NCBI GenBank assembly: GCA_002404895.1
Contig: DHKO01000003.1
Location: 1 to 64,000 of the forward strand
Direction: 5' to 3'
Length of the DNA: 64,000 nt
Source: Treponema sp. UBA4692
GTDB taxonomy: Bacteria; Spirochaetota; Spirochaetia; Treponematales; Treponemataceae
The notes under the pieces are model-generated. The model searched no databases, had not been told where the DNA came from, and saw nothing but the letters and a program-made list of their open reading frames with translations. The position numbers were made by a program, and so were the translations under genes. Shown here one piece after another: positions 1 to 7,596 of this stretch. Numbering within the stretch: position 1 is the first letter of the stretch; the number at the start of each line of letters is the position of its first letter.

Positions 1-525
1 GTTGAGGAGCAGGTAAAGTCTCTTGGAGCTTCGTTTTTGAAAATCGACCTGGGCGAGATGGGGCAGACTTCGCAAGGCTACGCGAAAGAGCTTACGCCCG
101 AGCAGATTGCAAAGCAGAAAGAGGCTCAGGCGAAAGTCTGCGAGAAAGCGAATATCGTAATCACGACGGCGAAAGTTTTTGGAAGAAAAGCTCCGCGCCT
201 TATCGAAAAGAATGTTCTTGACCGGATGATGCCGGGCTCGATTGTTGTTGACATGGCGTGCTCAACCGGCGGAAACGTTGAAGGCTCAAAGCTTTTTGAG
301 AATGTCGTCACAGAAAACGGCGTCACGATTATGTCGGGCGATATGCTCGAGCGGCAGGTTCCTTATGACGCGTCAAAAATGTTCTCTGGAAACATCACTG
401 CGTTTCTTACACATTTTTATGACAAGGAAGCGAAGGAGCTTAAAGTGAATCTTGAGGACGAGATTATGAAAGGCTGCCTTTTGACTCAGGGCGGAAAAAT
501 TATCCACGAGAGATTCAAGAGCTAG
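1..525 (+). CDS. pntA: NAD(P)+ transhydrogenase subunit alpha-1, C-terminal part (5' end outside window)
   Basis: Last 174 residues of the soluble NAD(H)-binding subunit (domain I) of proton-translocating transhydrogenase, which exchanges hydride with the NADP(H) domain of the beta subunit. The frame is open from base 1, so the start lies upstream. Visible residues 55-68 (TTAKVFGRKAPRLI) and 78-84 (PGSIVVD) are typical of the AlaDH/PNT Rossmann fold. The gene ends before the membrane part begins, and alpha-2 and beta follow as separate genes. This is the split three-gene form, unlike the fused PntA of E. coli. The family assignment is firm; nothing can be said about the N-terminal half. Confidence 0.9.
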   Translation, partial: VEEQVKSLGASFLKIDLGEMGQTSQGYAKELTPEQIAKQKEAQAKVCEKANIVITTAKVFGRKAPRLIEKNVLDRMMPGSIVVDMACSTGGNVEGSKLFENVVTENGVTIMSGDMLERQVPYDASKMFSGNITAFLTHFYDKEAKELKVNLEDEIMKGCLLTQGGKIIHERFKS

Positions 526-570
526 AATTTTGCAGCGGTTTTTCAAATTTAATTTAAGCCCGCGGGATTT

Positions 571-650
571 TAAGGGCGAAGCCCTTAGGAGAATGGGGTA
601 TGGCGAAACTTTAGTTGAGCCTAGGGGAAAGGCTTTTCCCCTGACTTTTT
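571..650 (+). terminator. two small hairpins between pntA and the alpha-2 gene
   Basis: Bases 571-587 form a perfect 7-bp stem (TAAGGGC / GCCCTTA) with a GAA loop. Bases 623-642 form a perfect 8-bp stem (AGGGGAAA / TTTCCCCT) with a 4-base loop, followed by GACTTTTT. The second has the form of a weak intrinsic terminator. Because it lies inside an operon that must continue into the membrane subunits, partial read-through or RNA processing is more likely than a full stop. Confidence 0.45.
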
Positions 651-672
651 ATATTTTTAACTGGAGAAAATT

Positions 673-969
673 ATGGATATTATGCTTATTTTTGTTTTTG
701 TGATTGCGGCTTTTCTTGGTCTTGAGCTGATTGCAAAAGTTCCAAGCCAGCTGCACACTCCGCTGATGTCGGGAACGAACGCTATTTCAGGAATCACGGT
801 TGTCGGTGCGGTTAGCATTACGGCGGTTGCTGTTAAAGCAGGCGGAAAGCTCGGCGCGGTTCTTGGTTTTCTTGCGATTGTCTTTGCGACAATAAATGTT
901 ATAGGCGGCTATATGGTTACTGACCGTATGCTTGGAATGTTCAAGAAGAAAGACGACACGAAAAAATAA
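673..969 (+). CDS. NAD(P)+ transhydrogenase subunit alpha-2 (membrane)
   Basis: 98-residue membrane subunit of split transhydrogenase, equivalent to the C-terminal membrane part of fused PntA; with the beta subunit it builds the proton channel. Three hydrophobic segments are visible at about residues 3-21, 38-53 and 59-82, and the stretch KVPSQLHTPLMSGTNAISG after the first helix is the family hallmark. Length is normal for the alpha-2 subunit. A GGAG ribosome site lies 7 bases before the ATG. The beta gene starts 11 bases after the stop, indicating cotranscription. Confidence 0.92.
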   Translation: MDIMLIFVFVIAAFLGLELIAKVPSQLHTPLMSGTNAISGITVVGAVSITAVAVKAGGKLGAVLGFLAIVFATINVIGGYMVTDRMLGMFKKKDDTKK

Positions 970-980
970 CGGAGATTTTT

Positions 981-2408
981 ATGAGCGATATTTTGATTAA
1001 AATTTTGTACATGGTTTCGTGCGTGTTTTTTATCCGCGGAATCAAGCTGATGGGAAAGACTCCGACCGCGAGGAAGGGAAATCTTCTTTCTTCCATAGGA
1101 ATGTTGATTGCGGTTGTTACGGTCTTGTGCGAGAACGAGGTTCTTGGCTCTTGGAATTCTGATAACTGGCTTTCAAACGGATATGTCTGGATTGCGGCGG
1201 CGATTCTTGCTGGAACTGTAATCGGCGCAATCTGGTCAAAGAAAGTCCAGATGACAGGAATGCCGGAGCTTGTCGCGCTTTTCAACGGATTCGGCGGCTT
1301 GTCTTCACTCTTGGTCGCGCTTACGCAGTATATTTGCTCTGACAAGGGCGATTCTTTTACGGCGGTTTCTCTCGGCCTTACAATCGCAATCGGAGCTGTC
1401 GCTTTTACAGGCTCGCTTGTTGCATGGGGGAAACTTAGCGGAAAAATGACTTTCAAGGGATGGAAAATTCCTGCGAAAAATGCTGTTAACGCTGTTTTGT
1501 GCGCAGTCGGGCTTGCTGGAATTGCCGCTTATTCGTTCTTTTCTAAAGAAAATATTTTCGGTTTCCAGAATATTGAATTTGCCGGAATTGTTGTCTCGAC
1601 TGCAGCTTTTATAATTCTCGGATTTACGATGGTGATTCCAATCGGCGGCGGAGATATGCCGGTAATCATCTCGTTCTTGAATGCGCTTTCGGGCCTTGCG
1701 GCGGCTTTTGCCGGATTTGCAATAAATAATACGGTTCTTGTTGTTTCAGGCTGCCTTGTGGGAGCTTCCGGCTTGATTTTGACGCTGATTATGTGCAAGG
1801 CGATGAACAGGACTTTTGGAAGCCTTTTGTTCAAAAGCTTCGGCGGCTCAAAGAAAAATGGCGCGGTCGGCCCTGCAAAAGAGCCGAAAGCTATTTCTGT
1901 CGATGACGCGTATCTTATTCTTGAGGCTGCGAAAAACGTTGTTATTGTTCCGGGATACGGAATGGCGGTTGCTCAGGCGCAGCATGCGGTCAAGGAGCTT
2001 TGCGACAAGCTTGAGTCGAACGGGGCGGAAGTGAATTTTGCGATTCATCCGGTTGCGGGTCGAATGCCTGGACATATGAATGTTCTTCTTGCGGAAGCGA
2101 ATGTTCCGTACGAGCAGCTAAAAACAGCCGATGAAATAAATCCTCAGATGGGAAATGTCGATGTCGCAATCGTAATCGGCGCGAACGATGTTGTGAATCC
2201 GAGTGCGGTGAACGACCCTGACAGCCCTCTTTACGGAATGCCGATTGTGAACGCTTACGAGGCGCGCACGGTTTTTGTCTTGAAGCGCGGAAAAGGAACA
2301 GGATTTTCGGGAATTGAGAATCCGCTTTTCACAAACGACAACACTGTAATGATTTACGGAGACGCAAAGCAGACTATAACGCAGCTTGTTGCGGAATTTT
2401 CTGAATAA
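981..2408 (+). CDS. pntB: NAD(P)+ transhydrogenase subunit beta
   Basis: 475-residue beta subunit. Residues 1 to about 275 are a series of membrane helices, including the conserved GGGDMPVIISFLNALSG stretch. The C-terminal part is the NADP(H)-binding domain III, with NVVIVPGYGMAVAQAQH near residue 319 and HPVAGRMPGHMN near residue 355. The enzyme couples hydride transfer between NADH and NADP+ to proton movement and normally supplies NADPH. Full length and intact by eye. It follows the alpha-2 gene by 11 bases with a GGAG site and is ended by a strong terminator at 2431-2471. Confidence 0.95.
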   Translation: MSDILIKILYMVSCVFFIRGIKLMGKTPTARKGNLLSSIGMLIAVVTVLCENEVLGSWNSDNWLSNGYVWIAAAILAGTVIGAIWSKKVQMTGMPELVALFNGFGGLSSLLVALTQYICSDKGDSFTAVSLGLTIAIGAVAFTGSLVAWGKLSGKMTFKGWKIPAKNAVNAVLCAVGLAGIAAYSFFSKENIFGFQNIEFAGIVVSTAAFIILGFTMVIPIGGGDMPVIISFLNALSGLAAAFAGFAINNTVLVVSGCLVGASGLILTLIMCKAMNRTFGSLLFKSFGGSKKNGAVGPAKEPKAISVDDAYLILEAAKNVVIVPGYGMAVAQAQHAVKELCDKLESNGAEVNFAIHPVAGRMPGHMNVLLAEANVPYEQLKTADEINPQMGNVDVAIVIGANDVVNPSAVNDPDSPLYGMPIVNAYEARTVFVLKRGKGTGFSGIENPLFTNDNTVMIYGDAKQTITQLVAEFSE

Positions 2409-2430
2409 AATTTGAATTGATTTTACTTGT

Positions 2431-2471
2431 GTCCGCAAAAAAATGCCCATGTTTTTGCGGGCGTTTTTTTT
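2431..2471 (+). terminator. rho-independent terminator after pntB
   Basis: An 11-bp stem (left arm 2431-2441, right arm 2452-2462, one G-U pair) around CCGCAAAAA / TTTTTGCGG is followed directly by a run of T. It is placed 22 bases after the pntB stop. Confidence 0.85.
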
Positions 2472-2522
2472 ACAAACTAATGAAGAATGATTTTTTACCG
2501 TAGTTTCATTCTTTTTTTAGAC

Positions 2523-2569
2523 AAAAAAGTTCCCGGCAATTCAAGCTTAAATTGCCGGGGATTTTTATT
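2523..2569 (-). terminator. terminator for the minus-strand ABC ATPase gene (bidirectional form)
   Basis: Perfect 10-bp stem CCCGGCAATT / AATTGCCGGG (2532-2541 and 2550-2559). T-rich sequence lies on both sides, so it can act in either direction between the convergent pntB and ATPase genes. Confidence 0.85.
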
Positions 2570-2595
2570 TAATCACGTTTGCTTAGAGATTGCGA

Positions 2596-3714
2596 TTACC
2601 AAGTTTTCTCAATTTCTGGCTCGCAGATGTTTCTTTCTGTCTCCAAGTCGAAGAATTTGCATCTTGGCATATCCGGTGTGAGATTTACGGTGTCTCCAAG
2701 CTGAACAACAATCTCTGGCTTTATGATTGCAATCACGCTCTGATCCTGAACCTGCACGAAAATGTGTGTGTTTGAACCCAAAGGCTCTTTGTTAACGATT
2801 TTAAGCTGCATATTGTTTTCCGCAGCTGGAGTTTCGTTGTGGTGCAAGTCTTCAGGACGAACGCCGAATGTAACTTCCTTTCCGACATAAGCCTTGAGGT
2901 GCTTTGCCTGGTCTTCTGTTGGAACAAGTGTGAATGAGCCTTCATTTGCGACAATCTTTCCGTCTTTCTCTTCAATCTTGACTTTGAAGAAGTTCATTGG
3001 AGGAGTTCCGATGAATCCTGCCACAAATTTGTTGATTGGATGGTTGTAGAGATAAAGCGGAGCGCCAATCTGCTGGATTCGCTTCTCAGACATTACAACG
3101 ATTTTTGTTCCGAGTGTCATAGCCTCAATCTGGTCATGGGTTACGTAAATCATTGTCGCCTGAAGTCTGTGATGGATTCCTGCAAGTTCGCCGCGCATTG
3201 TTACACGGAGCTTAGCGTCAAGGTTTGAGAGAGGCTCGTCAAGCAAGAATACTTTTGGAGAGCGGACAATCGCACGGCCGATAGCTACGCGCTGTCTCTG
3301 TCCGCCGGAAAGCGCTTTCGGTTTTCTGTCAAGGAAGTTGTCAAGGTCAAGGATTCTTGAAGCCTCGTGAACACGGCGGTCGATTTCTTTTTTGTCCATC
3401 TTGCGGATTTTAAGACCGTAAGCCATGTTGTCATAAACTGTCATATGAGGATAAAGAGCGTAGTCCTGGAAAACCATTGCGATGTTTCTGTCTTTTGGCG
3501 GAACATCGTTCATAAGTTCTCCGTCAATGTAAAGCTCTCCGCCAGTGATGTCTTCAAGACCTGCAATCATGCGGAGTGTTGTTGATTTTCCGCATCCAGA
3601 AGGACCTACGAATACGCAGAATTCCTTGTCTTCAATAGTTACATTTGATTTATCTACTGCAAGCACGCCGCCGTCGTAGATTTTTGTAATGCCTTTTAAC
3701 TCAACTTTCGCCAT
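2596..3714 (-). CDS. carbohydrate ABC transporter ATP-binding protein, MsmX/UgpC type
   Basis: 372-residue ATPase of the sugar-importer (CUT1) family. Walker A GPSGCGKST at 37-45, Q-loop near Q83, signature LSGGQ at 135-139, Walker B ending D159-E160, H-loop His193, and a C-terminal regulatory/TOBE region from about 235. It stands alone, with no permease or binding protein next to it. In Gram-positive bacteria the close relative MsmX serves several importers in trans (established). The permease pair at 14.3-16.1 kb has no ATPase of its own, so this protein is a plausible partner (inference). A GAGG ribosome site precedes the ATG. The family is certain; the partner is not. Confidence 0.93.
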   Translation of the reverse strand: MAKVELKGITKIYDGGVLAVDKSNVTIEDKEFCVFVGPSGCGKSTTLRMIAGLEDITGGELYIDGELMNDVPPKDRNIAMVFQDYALYPHMTVYDNMAYGLKIRKMDKKEIDRRVHEASRILDLDNFLDRKPKALSGGQRQRVAIGRAIVRSPKVFLLDEPLSNLDAKLRVTMRGELAGIHHRLQATMIYVTHDQIEAMTLGTKIVVMSEKRIQQIGAPLYLYNHPINKFVAGFIGTPPMNFFKVKIEEKDGKIVANEGSFTLVPTEDQAKHLKAYVGKEVTFGVRPEDLHHNETPAAENNMQLKIVNKEPLGSNTHIFVQVQDQSVIAIIKPEIVVQLGDTVNLTPDMPRCKFFDLETERNICEPEIEKTW

Positions 3715-3844
3715 TTGGTTCCTCGTTTAATTGTACAAATTAATGATTTAATTTTATTGAATAATCCGAAATAAAACAACTTGCAACATTGATTTATATA
3801 AGGAAAAAAGCAAGAAAATTACAAAAACAAAGATATTTTGATGA

Positions 3845-3895
3845 AAATAAAAAAGGGAAAACGTCATCTTTTCGCAAAGACTTCTTTTTCCCTTT
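3845..3895 (-). terminator. intrinsic terminator downstream of metQ
   Basis: Stem AAAGGGAAAA (3852-3861) / TTTTCCCTTT (3886-3895) with a 24-base loop. Read on the minus strand it is followed by a T-rich run. It lies between metQ and the start of the ATPase gene and should separate the two units. Confidence 0.7.
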
Positions 3896-3928
3896 CTAAA
3901 ATTCACAGAAAAAAATTTTATAGCGTCG

Positions 3929-3953
3929 CGAGAATTTGCGAAGCAAATTCTCG
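3929..3953 (-). terminator. perfect hairpin just after the metQ stop
   Basis: 11-bp perfect stem (3929-3939 and 3943-3953) with a GAA loop, immediately after the metQ stop codon. The nearest T-run on the minus strand is more than ten bases further on, so it may be a 3' end stabiliser rather than the actual terminator, which is probably the hairpin at 3845-3895. Confidence 0.5.
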
Positions 3954-3954
3954 T

Positions 3955-4734
3955 TTAGAATACCGCGACAACTTCTCCGTTCGGATAGCGGTTGTTGATA
4001 TAGTCCTTTACTTTCTGGCTCTGGAGAGCTTTTACAAGAGCCTTGATTTCAGGCTTGTTTTCGTTTCCTGACTTTACCGCGACAACGTTCACGTAAGGAG
4101 ATGAAGATCCTTCAATGAAAAGTCCGTCTTTCTTTGCTGAAAGTCCAGCTGGAAGAGCGTAGTTTCCATTGATTACAGCTCCGTCAACATCGTCGAGAGT
4201 TCTTGGAAGAGATGCTCCGTCTATCTCGCGGAATTTGATTTTGAGAGGATTTTTAACAACATCAATTGGTGTCGCCTCGATTCCAGCTCCGCTGCGGAGT
4301 GTGATAAGCCCAGCTTCCTGCAAGAGAAGAAGCGCGCGTGCCTCGTTTGTCGGGTCGTTAGGAATTGCGATTGTCGCCTTTTTCTTGAAATCTTTTACTG
4401 ACTTGTATTTGTGCGAGTAAAGCGCGAACGGCTCAACATGGATTCCGCCTGCGCTCACAAGATGAAATCCCTTGTTCTTGTTTGTTGCTTCCATGTAAGG
4501 AATGTGCTGGTCAAAGTTCGCGTCGATGTCGCCTGATTCAAGAGCTTCGTTCAGAATTGAATAGTCTGTCATCTCGATAACCTGCAAGTCGATTCCTTCA
4601 GCTTTCAAGTCGTCCTTGATGAGATTCAGGATGTCGGCGTGAGGCTCTGGAGTTGCTCCGACTTTGAGTGTTGCCTGCGCGAAAAGTGCTGCTGCTGCCA
4701 AAACTGCGGCTCCGAATGCAATTATTTTCTTCAT
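3955..4734 (-). CDS. metQ: methionine ABC transporter substrate-binding protein (NlpA family)
   Basis: 259-residue periplasmic methionine-binding component. An N-terminal secretion signal (about residues 1-20, ending in FAQA) precedes the NlpA-family domain, which starts with LKVGATPEPHADIL and contains DANFDQHIPYM and IPNDPTNEARALLLL. MetQ proteins are normally lipoproteins, but no lipobox cysteine is present here, so this one looks soluble or uses another anchor. A GGAG site precedes the ATG. The gene is third behind metN and metI but has a consensus promoter of its own at 4789-4817, which would give more binding protein than transporter. Methionine specificity is inferred from family and operon. 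Confidence 0.93.
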   Translation of the reverse strand: MKKIIAFGAAVLAAAALFAQATLKVGATPEPHADILNLIKDDLKAEGIDLQVIEMTDYSILNEALESGDIDANFDQHIPYMEATNKNKGFHLVSAGGIHVEPFALYSHKYKSVKDFKKKATIAIPNDPTNEARALLLLQEAGLITLRSGAGIEATPIDVVKNPLKIKFREIDGASLPRTLDDVDGAVINGNYALPAGLSAKKDGLFIEGSSSPYVNVVAVKSGNENKPEIKALVKALQSQKVKDYINNRYPNGEVVAVF

Positions 4735-4788
4735 AATTTGCTCCTTGTGTTCTTTTTATAAACCTACTGTGTTTGTAGGAATAATAAA

Positions 4789-4817
4789 GTTATACATTTT
4801 CAAAATACTTGTGTCAA
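4789..4817 (-). promoter_or_regulatory. sigma-70-type promoter for metQ
   Basis: On the minus strand, TTGACA (4812-4817) and TATAAC (4789-4794) are separated by exactly 17 bases. The predicted leader of about 48 bases holds a small hairpin CCTAC / GTAGG before the ribosome site. Confidence 0.7.
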
Positions 4818-4883
4818 TCATCTTGAAAAATAAATTCTTGGCAATCCGACGAATTTATTTTTTGAGTTTTGCGATTTTTTACG

Positions 4884-5549
4884 CTATCGCTTGCTCATCA
4901 TTGCGCTTGAGATTTTAGAGCCTGCAAACTGGATAAGCGCGACAATCAGGATAATAACGATTACAGCTCCAATCATCACGCTTGTCATAAATCTTTGGTA
5001 GCCGTAGCGGTAAGCCAGGTCACCAAGTCCGCCGCCGCCGAGAGTTCCTGCCATTGCAGTGTAGCCAATCAAAGTTATGATTGTGAGCGTTATTCCTGAG
5101 ACAATCGAAGGAAGCGCTTCAGGAATCAGCACTTTGTGGATAATCTGCCAGTTTGTCGAGCCCATCGCGCGTGCCGCCTGAATCATTCCCGGGTCAACTT
5201 CGCTCAGGGAGCTTTCTGTAAGTCGCGCGATAAAAGGCATTGCGGCGATTGCAAGCGGAATAATCGTTGCTGCGGTTCCAATCGCACTTCCGAGAATCAG
5301 CCGTGTGAAAGGAATCAGGGCAATCATAAGGATTACGAAAGGAAAAGAGCGCAGAATATCGACAATGCGGCTTAGAATCTGGTTGAAAACCGGCTTCGGC
5401 GTGATTCCGAATTTTCCTGTTGTGTTCAATAGGACTCCGAGAGGAAAACCGACCAAGAGCGCGAAAAAAGTCGAGAACAAGGTCATCAAAAGAGTCTGCG
5501 CTGTTGACTGCAAAATCAACGGCAAAATCTGGTTCAAAAAATAATCCAT
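4884..5549 (-). CDS. metI: methionine ABC transporter permease
   Basis: 221-residue inner-membrane permease with five to six hydrophobic segments. The cytoplasmic coupling loop is visible as EVDPGMIQAARAMGSTNWQI, followed by LIPEALPSIVSG, as in MetI-type permeases; the C-terminal part contains AGTLGGGGLGDLAYRYGYQR. Length matches the family. It lies between metN and metQ in the usual metNIQ order, with a 104-base gap to metN that shows no clear signal. Confidence 0.94.
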   Translation of the reverse strand: MDYFLNQILPLILQSTAQTLLMTLFSTFFALLVGFPLGVLLNTTGKFGITPKPVFNQILSRIVDILRSFPFVILMIALIPFTRLILGSAIGTAATIIPLAIAAMPFIARLTESSLSEVDPGMIQAARAMGSTNWQIIHKVLIPEALPSIVSGITLTIITLIGYTAMAGTLGGGGLGDLAYRYGYQRFMTSVMIGAVIVIILIVALIQFAGSKISSAMMSKR

Positions 5550-5653
5550 AAAGTAAAATTCTCCTTTTTGTGATGGAAGATGAAATTTTCTGGTTTGTCT
5601 GCGTTTTTTATATTTTTATTGCGCCTCAGTTGAGTCAGAAAAGTCCGTGAGTT

Positions 5654-6673
5654 TCAGTTTTCTTCCTTTACATCGACTTTGTTTTGGTTAAGCCATTCAA
5701 TCGCTTTTTCGATTTCGTCTTTCTCGCCGATGAAGTCGAGAATCATTGTGCCGATTTTCTGCTCGGAAAGATTCTCAATTCCCGCCGCAAGGATATTGAA
5801 TTCAACATTGAATTTTTTGGAAAGCTGGCTTAAAAGCGGCTCGCCGGTTGAGTCTCCGTTGAAGTGCAGAATGTATTTTCCTGTCTTGTCTGAAAATTTT
5901 GTGATTGCGCCGTCGGTGTCTTCGTTTCTGTGCGAGATATTTTTAAGGAAATCCTTTGTCGTTTCGGTTTTCGGGTTTTTGAAGATTTCTGAGACAATCC
6001 CCTGCTCCACTACTTTTCCGTTTTCGACTACTGCAACCTGGTCGCAGGCGTTCAGGACGACTTCCATCTGGTGTGTAATCATCACGACTGTGAGATTCAT
6101 TTTCTTTTGGATGTCGCGGATAAGCTGGAGAATTGAGGCTGTTGTCTGAGGGTCAAGCGCGCTGGTCGCCTCGTCGCAAAAAAGAATGTCAGGATTTGTG
6201 GCAAGGGCGCGCGCAATCGCGATTCTCTGCTTTTGGCCGCCGCTCAATGTGCTGATTGGCGCGTTCTCGCGGTCTTCAAGCCCGACGAGCTTTAGCATCT
6301 CCTTGATTCGCTCCTTTATTTTTTCTTTCGGATAGCCTGCGATTTCCATTGGATAGGCGATGTTTTTTCCCGCTGTGCGCGAGCTGAAAAGGTTGAAATT
6401 CTGGAAAATCATTCCGATTCTGCGCCGCCGCTCGATAAGCTTCTTGCCTGAAAGGCTGTCAACCCGCTCGTCATTGTAGTAGACCGCGCCCGAGTCCGGC
6501 TTTTCAAGGAGGCTGACGAGCCGCACGAGAGAGCTTTTTCCAGCTCCGCTTTTTCCGATGATTCCAAAAATTCTGTTTTCAGGAATATCCAGCGAGACAT
6601 CGTCCACTGCGGCGATTTTTCCGCCGTCTTTAGAAATGTATGTTTTTTTGAGGTTCACAAGACTAATTTTCAT
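5654..6673 (-). CDS. metN: methionine ABC transporter ATP-binding protein
   Basis: 339-residue ATPase. Walker A GKSGAGKSS at residues 40-48, signature LSGGQKQR, Walker B LFCDEATSALD and the H-loop histidine in VMITHQ are all visible. The region after about residue 260 fits the NIL/ACT-like domain, which in MetN senses methionine and inhibits transport when the pool is full (established for the family). First gene of metNIQ. No SAM riboswitch or T-box could be recognised in the roughly 200 bases upstream. A cobalamin-dependent methionine-synthase-like gene is cut at the right window end, but the two are not linked in position. Confidence 0.95.
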   Translation of the reverse strand: MKISLVNLKKTYISKDGGKIAAVDDVSLDIPENRIFGIIGKSGAGKSSLVRLVSLLEKPDSGAVYYNDERVDSLSGKKLIERRRRIGMIFQNFNLFSSRTAGKNIAYPMEIAGYPKEKIKERIKEMLKLVGLEDRENAPISTLSGGQKQRIAIARALATNPDILFCDEATSALDPQTTASILQLIRDIQKKMNLTVVMITHQMEVVLNACDQVAVVENGKVVEQGIVSEIFKNPKTETTKDFLKNISHRNEDTDGAITKFSDKTGKYILHFNGDSTGEPLLSQLSKKFNVEFNILAAGIENLSEQKIGTMILDFIGEKDEIEKAIEWLNQNKVDVKEEN

Positions 6674-6870
6674 AAAAGAGATTGTGCTGAAAATTCAATG
6701 CTTTAACAAGCAGTTTTTGGTTTTGAAAGCTGAAAACAAAAAACTAAAAATAAAATCGCGGTTTTTCCATAACTGTCGTCAAAAAATTCTTCAGCTGTTT
6801 TTTGAATCTGGAAATTCGTTCCTTTATCTTCTCTTGAAAATCTTCTGAATCTGATAAATATTATTTTCTG

Positions 6871-7398
6871 ATGTCTAGATTCTTTCGTTTCGCTTTCTTT
6901 ATTTTTGCCGTGTTTTTTTACGGTTTCGCATTTTCGGAGATTCCAGAGTTAAAGCACAATCCTTGGGAGCTGATTATTTACCGTCCTGAAAATTCTCCGC
7001 AGATAAACGAAATTCGCTGCTATCTTGAAATCACGGACGGGAACGGCAGCAATGTTCTTGGAACAAAGGCGAAGGCGACTTATGAATGGGCTTCAAATCA
7101 CGATGTTGTTAATTATTACAAGAAAAAAGTCTATTTGAGCGGCGGAATGGCGGCTCATCTGCATCTTGCTCCCGGAAAATACCGTTTTTCAGTCTTCACT
7201 CCTGAAAACGAGCTTGCGCTTTTTTCCGGCAAGGCGAAATCTGAATGGAAGAGCAACGTTTTTGAGTACGACACGGAAAATCCCGCGAAAGTGATTTTTG
7301 TTGTTCCCGAGGCAGACGACAACGGATTTTACAAGGGAAGCTGGTTTATTGACTGGAAAGCTCCAAAATGGCATAAATTCACAAAGCCGAAAACGTGA
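6871..7398 (+). CDS. secreted protein of unknown function
   Basis: 175 residues. Residues 1-22 form a signal peptide (hydrophobic core FFRFAFFIFAVFFYGFAF). The mature part reads like a beta-sandwich: it has repeated short hydrophobic strands, the turn HLHLAPGKYRFSVFTP resembles carboxypeptidase-regulatory-like folds, and several Trp and Lys lie near the C-terminus. I do not recognise a family. It stands alone on the plus strand, divergent from metN, and is followed by a 198-base gap before the MATE gene. It is probably periplasmic or exported. Confidence 0.7.
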   Translation: MSRFFRFAFFIFAVFFYGFAFSEIPELKHNPWELIIYRPENSPQINEIRCYLEITDGNGSNVLGTKAKATYEWASNHDVVNYYKKKVYLSGGMAAHLHLAPGKYRFSVFTPENELALFSGKAKSEWKSNVFEYDTENPAKVIFVVPEADDNGFYKGSWFIDWKAPKWHKFTKPKT

Positions 7399-7596
7399 TT
7401 TCGCCGTCTGGATTTTTTTTTGATTTTTGTGATTTCGGCGAGGGCTTCAACGTTTCGCAGGTTTTCAGTTTGCGCCGCGTATTTCGCTAGTTTTAATTTT
7501 TTTATGATTTATGACTGTAAAATTGAAAAAATCGTTTTCTGCAGATTTTAATCTTGCGGTTTTCTGATTTTTTGCAGCGGATTTTAGGGAAAATTT

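Noticed and set aside
941..1456. Open frame on the minus strand opposite pntB
   Set aside because: It is antisense to a strongly conserved membrane subunit and has no recognisable protein pattern or start signal.
6674..6870. SAM riboswitch or T-box before metN
   Set aside because: No conserved core or stem arrangement of these classes could be seen in the leader, only A+T-rich sequence.
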